DNA of 64,000 nucleotides from Alcanivoracaceae bacterium (lineage in GTDB: Bacteria > Pseudomonadota > Gammaproteobacteria > Pseudomonadales > Alcanivoracaceae): the NCBI GenBank assembly GCA_029212745.1, contig JARGOL010000003.1, forward strand, positions 250,312-314,311, read 5' to 3'. Shown piece by piece: positions 9,773 to 18,152 of this stretch. Every line of letters begins with the position of its first letter. Within the stretch, counting starts at the first letter, position 1. The notes below the pieces were generated by a model. It was not told where the DNA came from. It worked only from the letters and a program-made list of their open reading frames with translations, and ran no database searches. A program made the position numbers and the translations under genes.

Positions 9773-10696
9773 ATGTCCGTATTCACTCCCCTTACCGACG
9801 CACAGATCGCCACCGTCCTCGCCGGGGCCGGCCGCCAGCTGGTGTCCGCAACGCCGGCCGAGCACGGCATGGAAAACAGCAACTTCCTGCTGCGCGCCGT
9901 GGACGCGGACCAACAGCCGGCGGACTGCGTGCTGACCGTGTTTGAAGCCACCCCCGCCGCGCTGCTGCCGTGGTTCTGCCAGCTGCTCGACACGCTGGCC
10001 GCGGCCGGCTTGCCCGTGCCGGCGCCTCTGGCCGTCGATGGTGAACGCGTCCTGACTGTGGCCGGCAAACCAGCGCTGCTGGTGCCGTGGTTGCCCGGGC
10101 AGCATCCGCGCACGGCCGATGCACCACAATGCCGGGCCATCGGCGCGGCGCTGGCCACCCTGCACAACACGCCCTTCGCCAGCGAACATCCGCACCAGCA
10201 GGACGCCACCGGGCTGCAGGCGCTGGCACCGGCGATAGCCGCACTGCCGCGCCTGCGCCTGCGCGCCGCGGACCTGTGGCAGCGCTGGCAGCAACTGTCC
10301 CTGCCCCGGACGCTCATTCACGGCGACCTGTTTCGCGACAACAGCCTGTTCCAGGGCGACACGCTCACCGGTCTGCTGGATTTCTACGCTGCCGGTCACG
10401 GCCCGGCCCTGTTTGACCTGGCCGTGTGCCTGAATGACTGGTGCATGCCTGGCGGGCAACGTGATGCCGCCCTGGAGGCAGCGCTTCTGGCGGGTTACAA
10501 CGGCCAGCGACCACTGGCCATAGATGAACGCGAGCACCTGCACACGGCCCGTTGTGTGGCCGCCCTGCGGTTCTGGCTGTCGCGGCTTGAGGCGCGCCAG
10601 CGTCACCGCGCCGCCGGCGACCCGGACCTGGTGCTAAGCAAGGACCCGGCGGAATGCGAGCACTGGCTGGCCACGCTGCTGGACAGCCCCGCCTGA
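9773..10696 (+). CDS. thrB: Homoserine kinase, aminoglycoside-phosphotransferase-fold type
   Basis: Phosphorylates L-homoserine to O-phosphohomoserine in threonine synthesis. This is the form typical of pseudomonads and relatives, built on the APH/choline-kinase fold rather than the GHMP fold of E. coli ThrB. It has 307 residues (316 is typical in Pseudomonas). The N-terminus has EHGMENSNFLL. The catalytic loop IHGDLFRDNSLF is at about 182-193, with Asp in HGD. The metal-binding LLDFYAAGHGPALFDLAVCL starts at 201. Its position near polA and znu matches the Pseudomonas gene order. No clear ribosome-binding site precedes the ATG, and a -10-like CATAAT lies 6 bases upstream, so the mRNA could be leaderless. 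Confidence 0.93.
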   Translation: MSVFTPLTDAQIATVLAGAGRQLVSATPAEHGMENSNFLLRAVDADQQPADCVLTVFEATPAALLPWFCQLLDTLAAAGLPVPAPLAVDGERVLTVAGKPALLVPWLPGQHPRTADAPQCRAIGAALATLHNTPFASEHPHQQDATGLQALAPAIAALPRLRLRAADLWQRWQQLSLPRTLIHGDLFRDNSLFQGDTLTGLLDFYAAGHGPALFDLAVCLNDWCMPGGQRDAALEAALLAGYNGQRPLAIDEREHLHTARCVAALRFWLSRLEARQRHRAAGDPDLVLSKDPAECEHWLATLLDSPA

Positions 10697-10698
10697 GA

Positions 10699-11814
10699 CT
10701 ATCGCGCCGGCGCGGTAATCAGGCCATTCAGCTCTCGCAGCCAGTCACGACGGTCCCACAGGGCCGGCGTGTGGGGGCGGGCATACAGTGCCGGTGTGAT
10801 CACCGGAATGTCCTGGCCCAGGGCGGCGCGGACCATGAAATCCGACACTTCACGGACGAAGTCCCAGTCTGCCTGCCACTCGCTGCCCAGGCGCACATAG
10901 CCCCGGGTCAGCGCCGGCGTCATGCGACGCACGCGACAGAAATCGCTGAACTCATGCAGGCCGTCTTCCTGCTGGCGGCGCCACTGGCGCTTGCGCGCAC
11001 GCCAGGCCGCACTGGCCACACGCCCCTGCAGGGCACCCGCCACCCGGCCAGCGAAGCCTTTTACCGGCGCCCCGGTGAGCAGGGCATAACGGGGATCGTC
11101 GTCGAGGAAGGCATGCCGGTCCATGAAGTCCAGCTCACTGGTATCCAGCTTGCGCAGGTGGCGCTCACTGCCGCCGCTGACGGATAGCCCGAAACGCACG
11201 GTTGGAAACACGGCCTTCAGGGCCCGCGGGACTTCGTGCAGGTATTGCTCCACCCGCCGCTCCACCGCTGGCGACCAGGGCAGCAGCGGCGTCAGGGGGT
11301 TGGGCTGGCGCCGGAACAGGGCGCGCTGGACGCCGTGGGCGACCGGCGGCAGCGGGAAGTGCTCACACCAGTCCACCGCCACCACCGGATGCAGCAGGTC
11401 GTGCTGCTGCAGCACCCGCAACGTATGTGACCAGACATCGACAAAATCACGCGGACGACGGACAAAGCTGCGACGTGACTGGGTATCGGCAAGGAAACGG
11501 CTGGTGAGCCACACTTTCAGGTTGCGTTCGCTGGCCATGCGCATCAATTCCAGCAACGCCTTGCGCGGCTGGGCCAGGTATTCGCGATGGTCGCGGATCA
11601 CCTCGAAGCGATCCAGCACCACACCATCCGGGCGCGGCGCCACCAGGTGCGGGAAGGCGTCCACGGCGATGGCATTGAAACCACGTTCCAGGGTTTCATC
11701 CAGCAGGCGGGCGGGATGACGGTACTCATCCTCGCGCCCGTCCCGGCGCAGCAACCAGGCACCACCGAAGTGCGCCAGCGCCAGTTTTGGCAGACCGTCT
11801 GTCACCTGCTGCAA
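10699..11814 (-). CDS. Predicted TIM-barrel, cellulase-like-family protein
   Basis: A soluble protein of up to 371 residues, rich in Arg and Trp, without signal peptide. Strand-like motifs follow each other as in a glycosidase TIM barrel: GFNAIAVDAFPHL, LKVWLTSRFLAD, PVVAVDWCEHFPLP and VRFGLSVSGGSE. Acidic residues sit at the strand ends. This resembles the cellulase-like family of putative sugar hydrolases, but I cannot confirm catalytic residues or a substrate. The start is uncertain: the longest frame begins with TTG at 11814, preceded by an in-frame stop, and a GTG at 11805 (residue 4) is an equally good choice. It converges on thrB with only two bases between the stops. Confidence 0.6.
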   Translation of the reverse strand: MQQVTDGLPKLALAHFGGAWLLRRDGREDEYRHPARLLDETLERGFNAIAVDAFPHLVAPRPDGVVLDRFEVIRDHREYLAQPRKALLELMRMASERNLKVWLTSRFLADTQSRRSFVRRPRDFVDVWSHTLRVLQQHDLLHPVVAVDWCEHFPLPPVAHGVQRALFRRQPNPLTPLLPWSPAVERRVEQYLHEVPRALKAVFPTVRFGLSVSGGSERHLRKLDTSELDFMDRHAFLDDDPRYALLTGAPVKGFAGRVAGALQGRVASAAWRARKRQWRRQQEDGLHEFSDFCRVRRMTPALTRGYVRLGSEWQADWDFVREVSDFMVRAALGQDIPVITPALYARPHTPALWDRRDWLRELNGLITAPAR

Positions 11815-11941
11815 CCTGCATCAACCCCTGAAGAGGTTGCCAGCATACCGGATTCACTCCGGGTCACAACTGGCCGCATGGCCGTGCGCTGCCCGGGAAA
11901 CGGCCACGGACGGGACGCCGGGCGGCACTGATCAGCGGGGT

Positions 11942-11969
11942 TTGTCGGCAACCGCCACAGGCGTATGAT
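11942..11969 (+). promoter_or_regulatory. Candidate sigma-70 promoter, apparently leaderless
   Basis: TTGTCG at 11942-11947 and TATGAT at 11964-11969 are separated by 16 bases. The expected transcription start, 6-7 bases after the -10, coincides with the ATG at 11976, and no ribosome-binding sequence lies between. This suggests a leaderless message for the small exported protein. It is a sequence match only. Confidence 0.4.
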
Positions 11970-11975
11970 CAAAGC

Positions 11976-12341
11976 ATGAAACGAACCATTGCCCTGCTCG
12001 CCTGCCTGCTGGTCGCGCCCCTCCATGCCGGAGAAACGCTGCCCGATTCCGCACGTGTGCAGGAAGACGACACCGGCGCCATGGCGGAGCGTTTTTCAGC
12101 ACCCGTGATGGACAGCGAAGAGATGGAAGGGCTCTACCTGGAAGCGCCCGGCGTGGTGGACAATGCCGAGATCCGTGGCCTGGAAGGGCTGAATGACAAG
12201 GAACGCTACACCGAAACCGATCTGCGCTTTCGCGAGCGGTTCCAGAACAATCCCAGTGCTGCCCCGCAACTGCCGCCGGAACAACCCTTGCGGCGCCCGG
12301 ACATCCCCGCCACGCCGGGCTCCCCGGTGCAGCGCCTCTGA
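11976..12341 (+). CDS. Small exported protein of unknown function
   Basis: A 121-residue protein starting with a signal peptide (MKRTIALLACLLVAPLHAGE, cleavage after HA). The mature part is short, acidic and hydrophilic, with Glu/Asp-rich stretches (SEEMEGLYLEAPG, LEGLNDKERYTETDLRFRER) and a Pro-rich tail (LPPEQPLRRPDIPATPG), which suggests a flexible periplasmic protein. I recognise no family. Its stop touches the znuA stop (convergent, no gap). It lies at the position where pseudomonads carry small exported genes near polA and znu, but sequence similarity to those is not apparent. Confidence 0.7.
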   Translation: MKRTIALLACLLVAPLHAGETLPDSARVQEDDTGAMAERFSAPVMDSEEMEGLYLEAPGVVDNAEIRGLEGLNDKERYTETDLRFRERFQNNPSAAPQLPPEQPLRRPDIPATPGSPVQRL

Positions 12342-13205
12342 TCAGCGCGGCCGGCTGCTGTCCAGGCAGCGGGCGAACCCCTCTCCCAACCGTGCCAGGA
12401 ACTGCGTATAGCTGCGGTAGTGTCCGTCTCGGGCCAGTGGATCCAGCGCTTCGATATGGCAGTCCGGCGCGCGACACAGGCGTTCCATCAGCGCCCGCCC
12501 GGCCTCCGGTTCGGCAATGGCGCAATGCACCTGCTGCGCTGCCATCGTCTCAGCCAGTCGGGCAAAACGACGGGCACTGGCGCCCGAGCTGGCACCCGGG
12601 CTGATTATCGCCGGCTGCCGCAAGCCGAAATGCTGGTGAAAATAGCGCCACGGGTCATGGGCACTGAGCCATGGCACGTCATGAAAGCCGGCCAGACGCT
12701 CTTCAATACTCGTTGCTGTCGTTTCCAGGGTGGCGACGAAGTCGTCGCGGTGCGACTGCGGCGCTGCGGGTGACACCTGCATCAGGGCATCCGCCAGGCG
12801 CACCATGTTGGGCGGCGACAACCACAGGTGCGGATCATCCGCCAGCGCATCGTGCCCATGCCCCGCATGCGTGTCCTCACCACTGGCGGCCAGCCTGACA
12901 ATGCCGTCCACCTGCTCCAGCGCCAGCCGGGCGCCCCGCCGACGCGACACCAGCCCCGCCAGCGCCGGCTCGGATGCCGGCCCCAGCCACACCAGCAGGT
13001 CGGCCTGCTGCACAAGGCGCGCCTGGCCCGGGGTAAACGCCGCCTGGTGCGGCGTCTGCTGCGGCAGCATCAGGGTCTCCACCGTCACCGCATCGCCGTA
13101 GATCTCGCGCAGTGCCAGTGACAGCGGTTCGATGCTGGCCACCAGCAACGGCTTCGCCGACAGCAGTGGAGAAACCAGCAACAGGCAAAAAAACAGTGTT
13201 CGCAC
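12342..13205 (-). CDS. znuA: Zinc ABC transporter, periplasmic zinc-binding protein
   Basis: Captures Zn2+ in the periplasm for ZnuBC. The start is the GTG at 13205, which has an AGGGGAT ribosome-binding site and begins a clean signal peptide (VRTLFFCLLLVSPLLSAKP); a longer upstream frame would bury it. The protein is about 287 residues, typical of cluster A-I binding proteins. Metal ligands are visible: His in LPQQTPHQAAF, the His-rich loop THAGHGHDALADDPHLWLSP, His in SAHDPWRYFHQHFG, and an acidic residue near the C-terminus. The His loop is short compared with E. coli ZnuA. It is divergent from znuC, with 65 bases between. No zur gene lies next to it here. Confidence 0.93.
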   Translation of the reverse strand: MRTLFFCLLLVSPLLSAKPLLVASIEPLSLALREIYGDAVTVETLMLPQQTPHQAAFTPGQARLVQQADLLVWLGPASEPALAGLVSRRRGARLALEQVDGIVRLAASGEDTHAGHGHDALADDPHLWLSPPNMVRLADALMQVSPAAPQSHRDDFVATLETTATSIEERLAGFHDVPWLSAHDPWRYFHQHFGLRQPAIISPGASSGASARRFARLAETMAAQQVHCAIAEPEAGRALMERLCRAPDCHIEALDPLARDGHYRSYTQFLARLGEGFARCLDSSRPR

Positions 13206-13270
13206 GCATATCCCCTGATGTTGGGCGGGCCGGTAGTTTATCATTGCCGGCATCAAGGGGGGCGACACGC
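13206..13270. promoter_or_regulatory. znuA-znuC divergent control region
   Basis: These 65 bases must hold the promoters of znuA (minus) and znuCB (plus). A plus-strand -10 candidate TATCAT lies at 13239-13244, and AAGGGGGG just before the znuC ATG is its ribosome-binding site. Zur is expected to repress both genes, but I see no good match to the usual AT-rich Zur palindrome. Confidence 0.4.
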
Positions 13271-14035
13271 ATGGCCAATGCTTTGCTGACACTGAACCAG
13301 GTGAGCCTGGCGCTGGGTGGACAACCGGTGCTGGAATCAGTGGACCTGTGTCTGCAGCGCGGCCGCATCGTCACCCTGATTGGCCCCAATGGTGCCGGCA
13401 AGACCACCCTCGCCCGGGTGGTGCTCGGCCTGGTACAACCGGACAGCGGCCAGGTGGTGCGCCAGCCCCGCCTGCGCATCGGCTACATGCCCCAGCACAT
13501 CCGCATTGATGACAGTTTCCCGCTGACCGTGGACCGGTTCCTGTCGCTGGCTGCCAACTGCCGCACCCGTGACCGGCGCGAGGCACTGGCGCGCACCGGG
13601 GTGGCGGCGCTGCGCTCACGGGCGGTGCAACGGCTGTCCGGGGGCGAATGGCAACGCGTGCTGCTGGCCCGCGCACTGCTGCGCAAACCTGACCTGCTGG
13701 TGCTGGATGAACCGGCCCAGGGCGTTGACGTGGCCGGGCAGAATGCACTCTACGGCTTGCTTGCCGAAGTGCGGGAAGAACTGGGCTGCGCCATCCTGCT
13801 GATCAGCCATGACCTGCACATGGTCATGGCCGCCACCGACGAGGTGGTCTGCCTGCAGCAGCATGTCTGCTGCTCGGGCACACCGGAAGCGGTGTCCCGC
13901 GATCCGGCTTTCCGCGCCCTGTTTGCCGGCCAGCATGTGCCGGCGGAGAACCTCGCCGTGTACACCCACGATCATGATCACGACCATGACCTGCACGGCG
14001 ACGTGCATGCCTGCGAGCACCACCACCATGACTGA
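13271..14035 (+). CDS. znuC: Zinc ABC transporter, ATP-binding protein
   Basis: The 254-residue ATPase that powers zinc import through ZnuB. The start at 13271 is chosen for its strong purine-rich AAGGGGGG site and because MANALLTLNQVSLALGGQ is the normal N-terminus; the frame remains open further upstream. Walker A GPNGAGKTT is at residues 38-46, the signature LSGGEWQRV at 122-130, and Walker B LLVLDEP at 142-148, followed by the switch His in ISHDLH. The last 24 residues are extremely His/Asp-rich (HDHDHDHDLH, then HHHHD), a likely zinc-binding tail seen in several ZnuC proteins. It overlaps znuB by 8 bases. Confidence 0.96.
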   Translation: MANALLTLNQVSLALGGQPVLESVDLCLQRGRIVTLIGPNGAGKTTLARVVLGLVQPDSGQVVRQPRLRIGYMPQHIRIDDSFPLTVDRFLSLAANCRTRDRREALARTGVAALRSRAVQRLSGGEWQRVLLARALLRKPDLLVLDEPAQGVDVAGQNALYGLLAEVREELGCAILLISHDLHMVMAATDEVVCLQQHVCCSGTPEAVSRDPAFRALFAGQHVPAENLAVYTHDHDHDHDLHGDVHACEHHHHD

Positions 14036-14810
14036 GCTGCTGTTTCTTCCGGTCATGGCGGGCCTGGCGGTGGCCCTGGTGGCAGGCCCCATGGGCGCCT
14101 TTGTGGTCTGGCGCCGGATGGCATTCTTTGGCGACACCCTCGCCCATGGCGCGCTGCTGGGTGCGGCCTTCGGGCTTGCCGCCGGCACCGGGCTTTACCT
14201 GTCGGTGGTGCTGGTCTGCCTGGCCCTGTCACTGGTGCTGGTGGCCCTGCAACACCAGCGTCACCTGGCCAGCGACACCCTGCTTGGCATCGTTGCCCAC
14301 ACCACGCTGGCCCTGGGCATCATTGCGGTATCGCTGATGCCGGACCTGCGCATTGACCTGTTCGCGTTCCTGTTTGGCGACCTGCTGGCGGTGAATGAAA
14401 CCGATGTCTGGGCATTGTGGGGCGGTGCTGCCGTGATCCTGGCCGGCCTGCTGGTGTGCTGGCGGCCACTGCTGAGCGTCACCGTGGATGAGGACCTGGC
14501 CCAGGTGGAAGGCACCCGGGTGATTCTTATGCGGGTGCTGCTGATGCTGATGCTGGCGCTGCTGATCGCCGGCGCCATCCGCATTGTCGGTGTGCTGCTG
14601 ATCAGCTCGCTGCTGGTGATCCCCGCCGCCAGCGCCCGGCGGCTGGCCAACACACCCGAGCAGATGGCGGTGATCGCCTCACTGTTCGGTGTGGTAGCCG
14701 TGCTCGGCGGCATCCTCGTCAGCTGGTTCGGCAACACACCGGTGGGACCGAGCATTGTGGTGGCGGCGGCCAGCCTGTTCGTTATTACCCTGGCTGTGCG
14801 CCAGCGCTGA
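14028..14810 (+). CDS. znuB: Zinc ABC transporter, permease
   Basis: Inner-membrane permease of the zinc importer, 260 residues with about eight hydrophobic segments and no periplasmic domain of note. It belongs to the ABC-3 (ZnuB/MntB) family: the N-terminal VWRRMAFFGDTLAHGALLGAA and the later IVGVLLISSLLVIPAASARRLA are the conserved cytoplasmic-loop segments that contact ZnuC. Its ATG at 14028 lies inside the end of znuC (8-base overlap), so synthesis of the two subunits is coupled. Its stop is immediately followed by the end of the convergent gene at 14811. Confidence 0.96.
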   Translation: MTELLFLPVMAGLAVALVAGPMGAFVVWRRMAFFGDTLAHGALLGAAFGLAAGTGLYLSVVLVCLALSLVLVALQHQRHLASDTLLGIVAHTTLALGIIAVSLMPDLRIDLFAFLFGDLLAVNETDVWALWGGAAVILAGLLVCWRPLLSVTVDEDLAQVEGTRVILMRVLLMLMLALLIAGAIRIVGVLLISSLLVIPAASARRLANTPEQMAVIASLFGVVAVLGGILVSWFGNTPVGPSIVVAAASLFVITLAVRQR

Positions 14811-15185
14811 TCAGGCCTTTCGCGTGGCCCGAATGACCATGACCTTGATCATCACCAGGGCCAGCACCACGGCAAGCGACGCCAGTGCCAGCACCGGGGC
14901 CAGCATCTCCATGCCCATGTAGCCACCGTAGTACAGGAACATGGACACCAGCACCGCCAGGGTGCCCAGCTGGTGCAACCAGTACTGCGGCGCTGCCAGT
15001 GAATCCGGTGTCACCAGCCAGAGCTTGTGGCACACCGCATAGACAAACGACACGACAAAACCCAGCAGCATGATGTGGGCGTGGGTGACGTGCTGCACAT
15101 AGTCATGGCTGTGCGCCATGTAGATGCCGAACAGCAGGCCCAGCAGCCCGTATCCCAGTGCGCTGAGCAGATATTTGCGGTCCAT
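14811..15185 (-). CDS. Small four-helix membrane protein with conserved-looking histidines
   Basis: A 124-residue protein with four predicted transmembrane helices (about residues 8-25, 37-57, 68-86 and 93-117). Histidines cluster after helix 1 and at the start of helix 2 (AHSHDYVQHVTHAHIMLLGF), with another in YAVCHKLWL. The arrangement of HAHIMLLGF is reminiscent of haem-copper oxidase subunit I helices, and similar small proteins of unknown function occur in many gammaproteobacteria. Haem or metal binding is only a possibility. The start at 15185 has a strong GGGGGAAG site. It converges on znuB with no gap. Confidence 0.7.
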   Translation of the reverse strand: MDRKYLLSALGYGLLGLLFGIYMAHSHDYVQHVTHAHIMLLGFVVSFVYAVCHKLWLVTPDSLAAPQYWLHQLGTLAVLVSMFLYYGGYMGMEMLAPVLALASLAVVLALVMIKVMVIRATRKA

Positions 15186-15259
15186 GTTCTTCCCCCTGTG
15201 ATCAATACGGCTGCCATTATGTTGCCGGGACGCACCGGTCTGCCAGCCCCCGGGGGAAG

Positions 15260-15913
15260 TTAACGCTGGTAGCGCAGTACCTGCCCCTTGAAGGCCTTGT
15301 CCAGGTACAGCTCCGTATCCACAGGGCGGCTCTGGGTATGCTGATAACCCCGTTCCGTCATCGCCTTGCTGAATGGCGCGTGATGGCCGCGCCCGGGGTC
15401 AATGAGGATCACTTCGCATTGCGGCGCCGCATGCTGGTCCACAAACGCGGAAAGCATGGCCACCTGCTCGCGCTCATACAGCAGGTCACTGCCAATGATC
15501 ACGTCGAACAGGCCCAGGTCCGTGGCCTCGTCGGCCCAGCCGGTGCGCACGAAGGGAATGTCGGCACCGTTGTTGAGCCGGGTGTTCTGGCGCAGGAACT
15601 CGCCAGCTTCCGGGTGGTAGTCCGTGGCAGTGATGTCAGCCTGGCGGGCATTCAGCACCAGGCTGGCCAGGCCAATGCCACAGCCCACCTCAAGGATGCG
15701 CTTGCCGGCAATATCGAAGTCGTGCATCAGGTGCGCCAGCACACGGCCGGCCGGCCAGATGATGCCGAACAGCGGCCAGCTGGCCGAGGAAATGCCCAGC
15801 GCCTCTGCCGCACCCTCATCATCGGCAAACTGCTGGTTGTCCCGCAGTGTGCGCACATGGATGTCTGTGTCACCAAATTCCAGGGTCTGGAAGCGCACGC
15901 GAAAAGAAGCCAT
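15260..15913 (-). CDS. Class I SAM-dependent methyltransferase, METTL21/Nnt1-like
   Basis: A 217-residue cytoplasmic methyltransferase. The SAM-binding motif I is ILEVGCGIGLASLVL, and the second strand ends in ITATDYHPEAGEFL. The post-II stretch FDVIIGSDLLYERE is typical of the Methyltransf_16 (lysine or small-molecule methyltransferase) family. An N-terminal WPLFGIIWPAGRVLAHLM matches the segment that precedes motif I in that family. I start it at the ATG at 15913, giving MASFRVRFQTLEFG; the longer frame upstream overlaps the next gene and has no family-like sequence. The substrate is unknown. It is probably transcribed alone or with the upstream membrane protein gene. Confidence 0.82.
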   Translation of the reverse strand: MASFRVRFQTLEFGDTDIHVRTLRDNQQFADDEGAAEALGISSASWPLFGIIWPAGRVLAHLMHDFDIAGKRILEVGCGIGLASLVLNARQADITATDYHPEAGEFLRQNTRLNNGADIPFVRTGWADEATDLGLFDVIIGSDLLYEREQVAMLSAFVDQHAAPQCEVILIDPGRGHHAPFSKAMTERGYQHTQSRPVDTELYLDKAFKGQVLRYQR

Positions 15914-16008
15914 CAGTACTACCCGATTCAAATAAGCGCGGCAGCAAAAAGGAGAGAACAGGCTACGCGAGTCATCCCAGTATAGGGCGTTACACCGCCG
16001 GACAGGGA

Positions 16009-16656
16009 TTATTCCGACACATGGCAAGCCAGCGCCTGCAGCTGCCGGTCATGCCAGCGCGACAGCAACAGCAACGCCATTATTGCCCCGCATAATGCAA
16101 AGGCCATGTCGGACTGAGTATCCCAGACATATCCCTGGGTGCCGAGGAAGGATTCGGCCGCGTCATCTGACAGCAACGCCACCCACCACTCGATCAGCTC
16201 GTAGAACGCACTGAACGCCAGACAGAAACAGACGATGAAGAAGTTGCACCAGGCCCGACTGTTGAACACCGCCTTGCGCAACAGGATCTCGCGCGCCACC
16301 AGCGCCGGCACAAATCCCTGCATGAAGTGACCCAGCTTGTCGTAGTTGTTGCGCTCCCAGCCGAACACCGGCTTCAGGGCATCGAAAAGCGGCACCTCGG
16401 CATAGGTGTAATGGCCACCCACCATCAGGACGATCGCATGCATGAGGATCAAAAAATAAACCAGTGGGGTGAGCGGGAAGGAGCGCCGCGCCAGCACCAA
16501 CGCCAATAAGGCCAGCACCGCAGGCAGCACCTCCAGCACCCAGGTCGCATAGTCCTTGGGATTGATGCCGGACCAACAGAGAGCGACCAGAAAAACAGCC
16601 AACCAAAGGGCCGGCATAAGCACCCCCCGCTTCATTCCATTGATATCATCGCTCAT
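16009..16656 (-). CDS. DUF2238/YjdF-family inner-membrane protein
   Basis: An integral membrane protein of about 215 residues with six predicted helices. The segments YDKLGHFMQGFVPALVAREILLR and FSAFYELIEWWVALL, followed by FLGTQGYVWDTQSDMAFALCGA, are characteristic of the YjdF (DUF2238) family, where conserved His, Glu and Asp/Gln residues face each other in the membrane. The function of the family is not known. Start choice is open: I use the ATG at 16656 (MSDDINGMKRG); an ATG at 16704 with GGGACG upstream would add 16 residues, and one at 16635 would remove 7. The 200 bases upstream show no other feature. Confidence 0.82.
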   Translation of the reverse strand: MSDDINGMKRGVLMPALWLAVFLVALCWSGINPKDYATWVLEVLPAVLALLALVLARRSFPLTPLVYFLILMHAIVLMVGGHYTYAEVPLFDALKPVFGWERNNYDKLGHFMQGFVPALVAREILLRKAVFNSRAWCNFFIVCFCLAFSAFYELIEWWVALLSDDAAESFLGTQGYVWDTQSDMAFALCGAIMALLLLSRWHDRQLQALACHVSE

Positions 16657-16859
16657 GTGCACACGTCTTTCGCCATCTCCACTGTGAGCCGCCTGACCAG
16701 ACATCCTTATTCGTCCCGCCAGCCCCAAAGTCACGCTATTGCAGTCTGCGGCACCGGTTGCTCCCGTTTGCTGATCCAGCTACGCAGCCCGGTAACGTGC
16801 TCTGCTGCTTGCCCATATTCAGCGCAAATCAGCATATCACGCACAGCACCCAGGGCGGA

Positions 16860-18152
16860 TCACCTGAAAGCAACAGAAGCGCTGGCGCCTCCCTCCGGCG
16901 ACCGAGAAAGACGAAAGGTCCACCCCATCATCTCGCAAAGCCGGCCCACCAGTGACAACCCCATACCAAGATGCTCCGAGTTCTCCGAAAAGATATGTCC
17001 CGATGAAAACCGCCCTGTGAGATCGTCCATCCTATCTTCGGGAATGCCGACGCCGGAGTCCTCCACAGCCAGCCAACCTGCGCCAACACGCACACACACA
17101 CATCCAGCAGCCGCATGATCGCGGGCGTTGCGCAAAAGGTTCGCCAGTATCAGCTCCACTACAATTTCCGGCATGGGTATGGCCGCTGTCGGCTCATGAT
17201 CAACACAAAGCGAAAAATCCATGCCCGCATCCCGGAATGTCTCCTCCCAGCTGCCAGTAACGGCATGTAATATCTCACTGAGCGGCCTTACCGAAAAACC
17301 ACTCTCTTCTGCATGCTGGTTTCTGAGAAGCACCAACAGCGCCTTCACGATCATCTGCATCTGGCGGCTAGCTTCGCGCACGCCTTCGATACGCCGTCGA
17401 GCGGCATGATTTATATCCCGATCCAGCAGCAGAAGTTCACAGGCGGATGTGATGATCATGACAGGGGTTCGCAGTTCATGGCTTAGATCGGCGCTGAAAT
17501 TCTGCTCTCGTTCCAATGCAGCCCGGTATCTCTTAAAGATCTGCTGGAAAGATCGAGCAAGGCGGCCCACTTCATCGTCATTGAAATTCTCAACCGGGAT
17601 AACACCATTGCTCCGCGGATCAGACATGGCGGCCACGCTTTCCTCAAGAAGAACAACGGGGGCTGAAACCTGGCGCGCTATGAAACGCGCCAGCAAATAT
17701 GCAGCAAACATGCTGAGAAGAAACCCCAATGATATATAGATGAATATCTCGCGCTCTTCCTGTTCAAATTCCGTCTGATCGCTGAGCAGGAAGTACTTCA
17801 CACCGTGATATGTCCTGACCCATGCATGATATGAACTGCCGTCGTTGAACGCCTCATGAAATCCTGGATCAAGGCCTTCCAACCATGCTGGAACGCGACT
17901 TCCAGAGCCTGAATCCTGTTCGAAGACAAGATACTTGCCACTTCTGTCGATAAACTTTCGGTAGTAGGGATCAGAAAGATAGTGATCAAGCTCTCTCTCG
18001 AGACCCTCCGAAATGAGACCCCTTTCGACAAATATCATAGCGCGGAAAATGCCGACACTCAGACTGCCCCCGACAAGCATGCTCAGAATAATGAAGCCGG
18101 CGACAATCTGCCGGGAGAGACTCTGCCTGCCAAAGTAATTACTTAAGTACAT
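16860..18152 (-). CDS. colS: Sensor histidine kinase, ColS-like
   Basis: A 430-residue membrane sensor kinase. Transmembrane helix 1 spans about residues 14-36, the periplasmic domain about 37-136, helix 2 about 137-158, then HAMP to about 210. The phospho-acceptor is H225 in FSADLSHELRTP, the N-box is LLRNARDHA (N342), and G-boxes are EDSGVGIPE and LGMGLSLVG. The start at 18152 has a GGGATGG site and overlaps the regulator gene by 14 bases. The periplasmic domain ends in an acidic run (TEFEQEEREIF) with ExxE spacing just before helix 2. Pseudomonas ColS uses an ExxE motif to sense Fe(III) and Zn, so metal sensing is a reasonable inference. The assignment rests mainly on its partner and context. 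Confidence 0.78.
   Translation of the reverse strand: MYLSNYFGRQSLSRQIVAGFIILSMLVGGSLSVGIFRAMIFVERGLISEGLERELDHYLSDPYYRKFIDRSGKYLVFEQDSGSGSRVPAWLEGLDPGFHEAFNDGSSYHAWVRTYHGVKYFLLSDQTEFEQEEREIFIYISLGFLLSMFAAYLLARFIARQVSAPVVLLEESVAAMSDPRSNGVIPVENFNDDEVGRLARSFQQIFKRYRAALEREQNFSADLSHELRTPVMIITSACELLLLDRDINHAARRRIEGVREASRQMQMIVKALLVLLRNQHAEESGFSVRPLSEILHAVTGSWEETFRDAGMDFSLCVDHEPTAAIPMPEIVVELILANLLRNARDHAAAGCVCVRVGAGWLAVEDSGVGIPEDRMDDLTGRFSSGHIFSENSEHLGMGLSLVGRLCEMMGWTFRLSRSPEGGASASVAFR

Noticed and set aside
13206..13270. A Zur-binding palindrome between znuA and znuC
   Set aside because: I looked for an AT-rich GTTATA-type dyad. The region is mostly GC-rich and only a -10-like TATCAT is visible.
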